Source: a virus. Taken from it: a stretch of 25,675 nt of DNA. Location of the stretch: positions 1-25,675 of IMG/VR virus record IMGVR_UViG_3300045049_000074. One strand, 5' to 3'. Positions within the stretch are counted from its first letter, which is position 1; the number at the start of each line of letters is the position of its first letter. Positions 22,474-25,675 of this stretch are shown piece after piece. Made by a program: the position numbers and the translations under genes. The notes under the pieces were generated by a model, which worked only from the letters and a program-made list of their open reading frames with translations, did no database searches and had not been told where the DNA came from.

Positions 22474-22707
22474 ATGGCCACTAAGCACGAGTTCGAGGTC
22501 CAGGACACCCGAGGCGCCCCCGTCAGGGGCGAGCTGACGGTCTCCGAGGCCACCGGAGAGACCGTGATGCGCCTCAAGGGGCACCACGGGCGCGAGTTGA
22601 GCCTCAAGGAGGCCAAGAACCTCGCCAACGACATCCTCGGCCTCATCAGGCGCGAGGAAGCAGCCCAAAAGTACAGGCCGATCAAGGGCCAGGAGGCAGC
22701 GTTCTGA
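22474..22707 (+). CDS. Small early-type protein, unknown (leaderless)
   Basis: 77 aa: MATKHEFEVQDTRGAPVRGELTVSEATGETVMRLKGHHGRELSLKEAKNLANDIL, then a basic tail. The front looks like a beta sheet and the rear like a helix, a compact single domain. There is no Shine-Dalgarno sequence in reach of ATG 22474; the promoter position implies translation of a leaderless message. It is the first gene of a rightward run transcribed away from the late genes. Such genes often make host-takeover or regulatory proteins, but nothing here proves that. Confidence 0.75.
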   Translation: MATKHEFEVQDTRGAPVRGELTVSEATGETVMRLKGHHGRELSLKEAKNLANDILGLIRREEAAQKYRPIKGQEAAF

Positions 22708-23048
22708 TGACACCCGACGAAGTCCTGGAGCAGGCGGCCGACGATATCTCGCTGCCCGGCCACTGGAAGAAGGGGGGCATCGGCCGCTACTGGGAGCCGG
22801 ACGCACCCGTGTGCGCCCTGGGGGCGATCCACCGCGCGTGTGGCCGCGACCACCTCTACGCGCAGGGTCTCATCGACACCGCCGTGGACGCCGCCGGGAA
22901 GGCCGCCACCGAGAGGGCCGACTGGTCGTTGTGCCCCTCTCGGCGAGAGGCGATCATGGCCTACAACGACTACGTGGCCCAGTCCCCCGGCGAGGTCGCG
23001 GACCTGCTGCGCACCGCCGCCAAGAACTACCGCGAGGAGCACTCATGA
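22707..23048 (+). CDS. DUF6197-like protein
   Basis: 113 aa. The pattern (DEVLEQAADDISLPGHWKKGGIGRYWEPDAPVCALGAIHRACG ... AIMAYNDYVAQSPGEVADLLRTAAKNY) matches the DUF6197 family, with its central C-x-L-G-A-I and late YND motifs. The family is frequent in actinophages and actinobacteria; its function is unknown. It is joined to the previous gene by TGATG. Confidence 0.7.
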   Translation: MTPDEVLEQAADDISLPGHWKKGGIGRYWEPDAPVCALGAIHRACGRDHLYAQGLIDTAVDAAGKAATERADWSLCPSRREAIMAYNDYVAQSPGEVADLLRTAAKNYREEHS

Positions 23049-23389
23049 TGGACGAGATCCCCACCCTGAAAGAGCGCGTGGACGGGCTGCTGGCCAAGCT
23101 GGGCGAGACGCCCGGCGAGGTCGTGGACAACCTGCGTTCCATGGGCATCAAGGGCACGAGGGGGGACGGCGAGTCCTGCCTCATCGCCAACTACCTGCGG
23201 CGCGAGATCGGGCCGGAGGCGGACGAGAAGCACCTCTCGGTCGGCAACATGTACACGGTGACCCAAGTGCCCGAAGCGGCGAACCCGGAGGCGCGGATCG
23301 TGCGCGCCCTCGCCGAGAATCCGCCGCCGGTGACTCAGGTCATCAGGGCGTTCGACCAGGGCGTGTTCCCGGACCTGGAGGAGTCGTGA
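23045..23389 (+). CDS. Small soluble protein, unknown
   Basis: 114 aa: MMDEIPTLKERVDGLLAKLGETPGEVVDNLRSMGIKGTRGDGESCLIANYLRREIG, then an Ala/Pro-rich helical tail ending FPDLEES. The segment 'VVDNLRSMGIKG-RGDGESCLIANYLRR' is a recurrent actinophage motif, sometimes found near DUF6197-like genes; no function is known. ATG 23045 has GAGGAG at 6 nt and overlaps the previous stop as ATGA; a second ATG follows at once. Confidence 0.7.
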   Translation: MMDEIPTLKERVDGLLAKLGETPGEVVDNLRSMGIKGTRGDGESCLIANYLRREIGPEADEKHLSVGNMYTVTQVPEAANPEARIVRALAENPPPVTQVIRAFDQGVFPDLEES

Positions 23390-23568
23390 GAGGGCCGCTG
23401 CCCGGCCTCGGGCTGCTGTTCGTCCTCGCCATGGGGATGCTGCTGGCCGCCGCCCCCTGGATGTGGCTGTTCGGCGCCCGCACCGTCCTGGGACACCTGC
23501 TCGGCCTGCTGCTGGCGGGCGTCGAGCTGACCATCGTGGGCGCATGCCTGGGAAGGAAGTACCGATGA
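23386..23568 (+). CDS. Small two-helix membrane protein
   Basis: 60 aa from GTG 23386, overlapping the previous stop as GTGA with GGAGGAG just upstream. Two hydrophobic segments (LGLLFVLAMGMLLAAAPWMWLF and LLGLLLAGVELTIVGACL) leave short charged ends (GRKYR). It has no Cys motif and no signal-cleavage look. It may act at the host membrane, for example in exclusion or as an accessory lysis factor, but this is a guess. Confidence 0.65.
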   Translation: MRGPLPGLGLLFVLAMGMLLAAAPWMWLFGARTVLGHLLGLLLAGVELTIVGACLGRKYR

Positions 23569-23894
23569 AGCAGTACCGCACCTACGTCCAGTGCAAGGGC
23601 AGCCCGGAGGTGCACGGCGCCACCGAGTGGAAGCCGGTCCCGGAGGACGGCCGCTTCACCGCCTGCTGCCCCTCCTGCATCGTGGAGATGCGCGAGAAGC
23701 CGCCGGAGTGGGAGGTGGGCAAGACCTACGTCCCGGCGACGGATGGGAAGGCGGCTGCCGCGTACACGGCCACCTTCACCGTCCACTACGTGCACGACAA
23801 CGGCGACGCCTTCGGCACCGCGACCCACGACAGCGACTCCTGGTCCGTGGCGCGCCTGGCTTCCCAGCGCCGCTTCTTCGAGGAGGCGCCGTGA
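23565..23894 (+). CDS. Cys-containing small protein, unknown
   Basis: 109 aa. Cysteines at 10 and at 34, 35 and 38 (TACCPSCIVEM) could bind a metal. The rest is beta-rich (TYVPATDGKAAAAYTATFTVHYVHDNGDAFGTATHDSDSWSV) with a basic C-terminal end. ATG 23565 overlaps the previous stop as ATGA. No family recognised. Confidence 0.65.
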   Translation: MKQYRTYVQCKGSPEVHGATEWKPVPEDGRFTACCPSCIVEMREKPPEWEVGKTYVPATDGKAAAAYTATFTVHYVHDNGDAFGTATHDSDSWSVARLASQRRFFEEAP

Positions 23895-24079
23895 CCCCCG
23901 CGCAGGAGATCAGGGCGGCGGCGCTGCTCGCGCTGGGGGGCGTGCTCGACCGGCGTGAGCTGGCGGGGGCGCTCGTCGGAGCAAGGCTCGGCGAGGAGGG
24001 GCCGGAGACGCTCCTCTTGTACGCCACGGAGGACTACATCAGGCACGGAGGGGAGAGGGATGTACCGCAATCCGCCTGA
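23891..24079 (+). CDS. Small helical protein, unknown
   Basis: 62 aa from GTG 23891 (GTGA overlap with the previous stop, GAGGAGG five bases upstream): TPAQEIRAAALLALGGVLDRRELAGALVGARLGEEGPETLLLYATEDYIRHGGE. Mostly helical and soluble, with charges spaced between Ala/Leu. It overlaps the next gene by 20 nt. No function assignable. Confidence 0.6.
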   Translation: MTPAQEIRAAALLALGGVLDRRELAGALVGARLGEEGPETLLLYATEDYIRHGGERDVPQSA

Positions 24080-24695
24080 GGCGGTGGCGTGGGCGGAGGA
24101 CGAAGCGAACTGGCCGGAGGAGGTGCAGTGGGCCCACGCCCAGGCGGGCGGCCACTTCTTCGGCTTCCGGGGCACCCACTGCGGGCAGCTTCCGGAGGCG
24201 GTGGACGAGCCGTGCGACTGCGACATCCGGCTGCGCGGCACGATCCATCCGCAGACGCACACGATCCCGTGGATGCAGGAGGACGAGGAGGCGTACTGGG
24301 ACTACGCGCGCTGCGGGGAGCCGGAGAGCCCGGACTGCGACTGCGCCGAGCTGAACCCCCAGGAGTTCATCGGCGGCGAGACGGCGCGGGCGGAGTGGCT
24401 CCGGCGGAGGGAGACCGCCTGGACCATCCCGGTGTCCCTGGTCAAGCATCGGCTCGTGACCACCTACGTGGAGGTCAAGAAGGAGGAGCAGGAGGCGGTG
24501 AAGTCCGTCGTGGCGGACCTCATGACGGACGCCCTGGCGCAGTGGGGCGTGGTGCTGGACGGCAGCTCGCGCGTGGCGACCGCCCTCCTGCGGCCCATCA
24601 CCCCGCTCGTCCCCCTGCCGCCGCCCTCTCCGCCGCCGGGCGAGTGGGTGGACCTGGGCAACGGAAGATCCGTCTACCGGCCGAGGACACCATGA
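24060..24695 (+). CDS. Unknown 211-aa protein, largest of the rightward operon
   Basis: The N-terminal half is acidic and rich in Trp, His and Cys (EPCDCDIRLRGTIHPQTHTIPW; CGEPESPDCDCAEL). The two CDC motifs, at about residues 52-54 and 93-95, could help bind metal. A helical middle (KHRLVTTYVEVKKEEQEAVKSVVADLMTDALAQW) leads to a Pro-rich linker (PLVPLPPPSPPPGEW) and a short end VDLGNGRSVYRPRTP. ATG 24060 has GGAGGGGAG upstream. The third-position GC is high throughout, supporting coding. Confidence 0.7.
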   Translation: MYRNPPEAVAWAEDEANWPEEVQWAHAQAGGHFFGFRGTHCGQLPEAVDEPCDCDIRLRGTIHPQTHTIPWMQEDEEAYWDYARCGEPESPDCDCAELNPQEFIGGETARAEWLRRRETAWTIPVSLVKHRLVTTYVEVKKEEQEAVKSVVADLMTDALAQWGVVLDGSSRVATALLRPITPLVPLPPPSPPPGEWVDLGNGRSVYRPRTP

Positions 24696-24790
24696 TCCGC
24701 CGCCTCATCGCTGAATGCCTCTTCTGGGGCACCGGCGCCGCCCTCGTGCTCGCCGCGACGCTGATCTTCCAGCACCTGCGCTGGCTCTGA
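24692..24790 (+). CDS. 32-aa single-pass membrane peptide
   Basis: MIRRLIAECLFWGTGAALVLAATLIFQHLRWL: one hydrophobic helix between basic ends. ATG 24692 overlaps the previous stop as ATGA. Short, but hydrophobic profile and coupling favour a real gene. Confidence 0.55.
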   Translation: MIRRLIAECLFWGTGAALVLAATLIFQHLRWL

Positions 24791-24839
24791 GCCGCCCCAC
24801 TGACCACCCGGAGCCGATCGGCTGCCGGGAGAGGACACC

Positions 24840-24998
24840 ATGAAGCCCAAGATCCGCAAGTTGACCGAGGAGGAGATCGCCTCCGGCCGCTACGCCTCCA
24901 CCAGGGGGGGGCAGTTGCCCGTGGGAGCTGAGCGGGCTGGGCGGCCCCTGCTACCACTCCACCTGGGAGGCGGCCCTCACCTGCCTCGCGCTGAGTAG
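24840..24998 (+). CDS. Small protein, probably frameshifted at a G8 run
   Basis: As written the frame gives 52 aa: MKPKIRKLTEEEIASGRYASTRGG, then a low-quality tail to TAG 24998. GAGAGG precedes ATG 24840. If one G is removed from the run of eight at 24904-24911 the frame continues as SCPWELSGLGGPCYHSTWEAALTCLALSSRPVFRQLWYPY and beyond, to TAA 25051-25053 (about 70 aa), a far more protein-like tail. So the written ORF is likely a broken or mis-sequenced form of a 24840-25053 gene. Confidence 0.5.
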   Translation: MKPKIRKLTEEEIASGRYASTRGGQLPVGAERAGRPLLPLHLGGGPHLPRAE

Positions 24999-25088
24999 TC
25001 GCCCGGTCTTCCGGCAGCTCTGGTACCCGTATCCGGCCGGTGGGACGAGGTAAGATTGATCAAGGAAATCAGATAAAGGTACCAGCTC

Positions 25089-25120
25089 AGGCCCCTAGTC
25101 ACTCACCGTGACGGGGGCCT
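25089..25120. terminator. Bidirectional hairpin terminator
   Basis: Arms AGGCCCC (25089-25095) and GGGGCCT (25114-25120), with an inner stem GTCAC/GTGAC (25098-25102, 25108-25112) and loop TCACC. Nearly all pairs hold. It lies just after the last rightward gene, 35 nt beyond the TAA at 25053. No U-run is present. A minus-strand ORF, if real, would end inside its loop. Confidence 0.7.
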
Positions 25121-25522
25121 TCCGCTTGCCCGGAAGCTCCACACGCCCAGCGCGACCGCCACGGCGGTGTACGCCCCAATGATCCACCACATGAAGATCC
25201 AAAACCCCCAGACGGCCCACAGAGGCCCCGAAAATCCTACCCAAGGCAACCACCCCACCCCACACCCCACAAGCCGCCACAGGCCCCCCCAGGGCCCGTA
25301 GAGGAGGCAAAGCAGACCAGAGAGCAGGATTCGTACGGGGATCAGCGCCCCCGGCCCCTGTGATGGGACCCGTTGGGGGCGGTCCTGGGGTGGCTGGGGG
25401 GTGGCGGGCGCCGGTCGGGAGGGATACCTCCGGCTGCTCCCGCTGCCGGTGGAGGGTGGCTGTGTGCCCGCTGGCGGGCCGCCCGCTGGCAGGCGGGCAG
25501 GGGTGGGCAGACCCGTCCCCAC
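25103..25522 (-). CDS. Doubtful membrane-protein ORF at right end
   Basis: Up to 139 aa from a GTG at 25522, without a ribosome site. The first ~60 residues are Pro/Gly/Ser-rich and look non-coding. The rest is strongly hydrophobic and Trp-rich (WAVWGFWIFMWWIIGAYTAVAVALGVW, then SFRASGRPPSR). The last ~25 codons mostly end in G or C, as in true genes here. The upstream part lies in a low-complexity G/C-skewed stretch, which makes Gly and Trp codons by chance. The true start may be internal. Confidence 0.3.
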   Translation of the reverse strand: MGTGLPTPARLPAGGPPAGTQPPSTGSGSSRRYPSRPAPATPQPPQDRPQRVPSQGPGALIPVRILLSGLLCLLYGPWGGLWRLVGCGVGWLPWVGFSGPLWAVWGFWIFMWWIIGAYTAVAVALGVWSFRASGRPPSR

Positions 25523-25675
25523 CAGGGCCTGAGGCAGGCGGGCAGGCCATGCCGTGGCACTGCCGGTGGGCAGGCACAGGTAGGCCGCTGACCTTGATTC
25601 GGCGCAGCGGCTGGGGGCAGGCTGGTGGTGGGGTGGGGGTGGTTGGTGGCTGGCCTGGGCTTGTGTGTGGGCATG
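25121..25675. other. Mostly non-coding right-end region with strand skew
   Basis: Apart from the doubtful minus ORF, no gene with a ribosome site is seen. Bases ~25195-25290 are C/A-rich on the plus strand and ~25370-25675 are strongly G-rich, ending in GGTGGGGTGGGGGTGG-like runs. It carries the 14-bp direct repeat. It may be near a genome end or a recognition site for packaging, but no cos or pac feature can be identified. Confidence 0.5.
25488..25546. repeat. 14-bp direct repeat in right-end skewed region
   Basis: GGCAGGCGGGCAGG occurs at 25488-25501 and 25533-25546, 45 bp apart. Shorter relatives (GGGCAGGC) occur at about 25566 and 25616. Confidence 0.6.

Noticed and set aside
25095-25577. 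160-aa minus-strand frame
   Set aside because: Pro/Gly/Arg-rich low-complexity product with poor third-position pattern. The alternative frame ending at 25103 is slightly better, and even that is doubtful.
1-25675. tRNA genes, integrase or attachment sites
   Set aside because: No cloverleaf, recombinase motif or paired att-like repeat was seen on either strand, although weak sites could be missed by eye.

Overview
The window is GC-rich and carries most of the structural, packaging and lysis genes of a tailed double-stranded DNA phage with a siphovirus-like gene set. The GC3-rich codon use, the Arg/Ala/Gly-rich proteins, the XkdF-type protease next to the portal, the LysM-NlpC/P60-transglycosylase lysin and the cloud of tiny overlapping genes all suggest a phage or prophage of a high-GC actinobacterium such as Streptomyces or a relative. 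That host assignment is inference. No integrase, repressor, replication gene or tRNA was seen, so free phage and prophage cannot be told apart here.

Almost everything from 1 to 22427 is read leftwards on the minus strand. In transcription order (right to left) there is a lysis block (two-helix membrane protein, 50-aa Cys-rich peptide, three-domain lysin, possible second small membrane protein), then terminase large subunit, portal, XkdF-like protease, scaffold-like protein and a major capsid protein carrying an Ig/FN3-like insertion. Next come two small head-region proteins, a 75-aa protein and a 218-aa protein. An unusual accessory block follows: a secreted or anchored GH16 glycosidase, two beta-rich proteins, a 619-aa protein built almost wholly of 18-residue repeats, and a 104-aa protein. 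Then come the head-tail connector, tail completion protein, an Arg/His-rich protein made of tandem NUMOD3-like motifs, a 64-aa protein, the tail tube protein, a tail assembly chaperone pair that appears to use a -1 frameshift, a gp10-like protein, and the tape measure protein, which runs off the left edge. Spacings are mostly 0-25 nt or overlaps, so this reads as one long late operon. Strong hairpins after the capsid gene and after the GH16 gene could adjust expression inside it.

From 22474 rightwards the strand switches. A near-consensus promoter (TTGACA, 17-nt spacer, TACGGT) places the predicted start of transcription on the A of the first ATG, so the first message is probably leaderless. 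It drives eight tightly overlapping small genes plus a ninth after a 49-nt gap (a DUF6197-like protein, two small membrane proteins and several unknowns), ending near a bidirectional hairpin at 25089-25120. The ninth gene appears to be broken or sequence-corrupted at a run of eight Gs.

The last ~550 bases have strong strand skew, a 14-bp direct repeat and at most one doubtful minus-strand membrane ORF. With the terminase and lysis genes nearby, this may be close to a genome end, but no end structure is proven.
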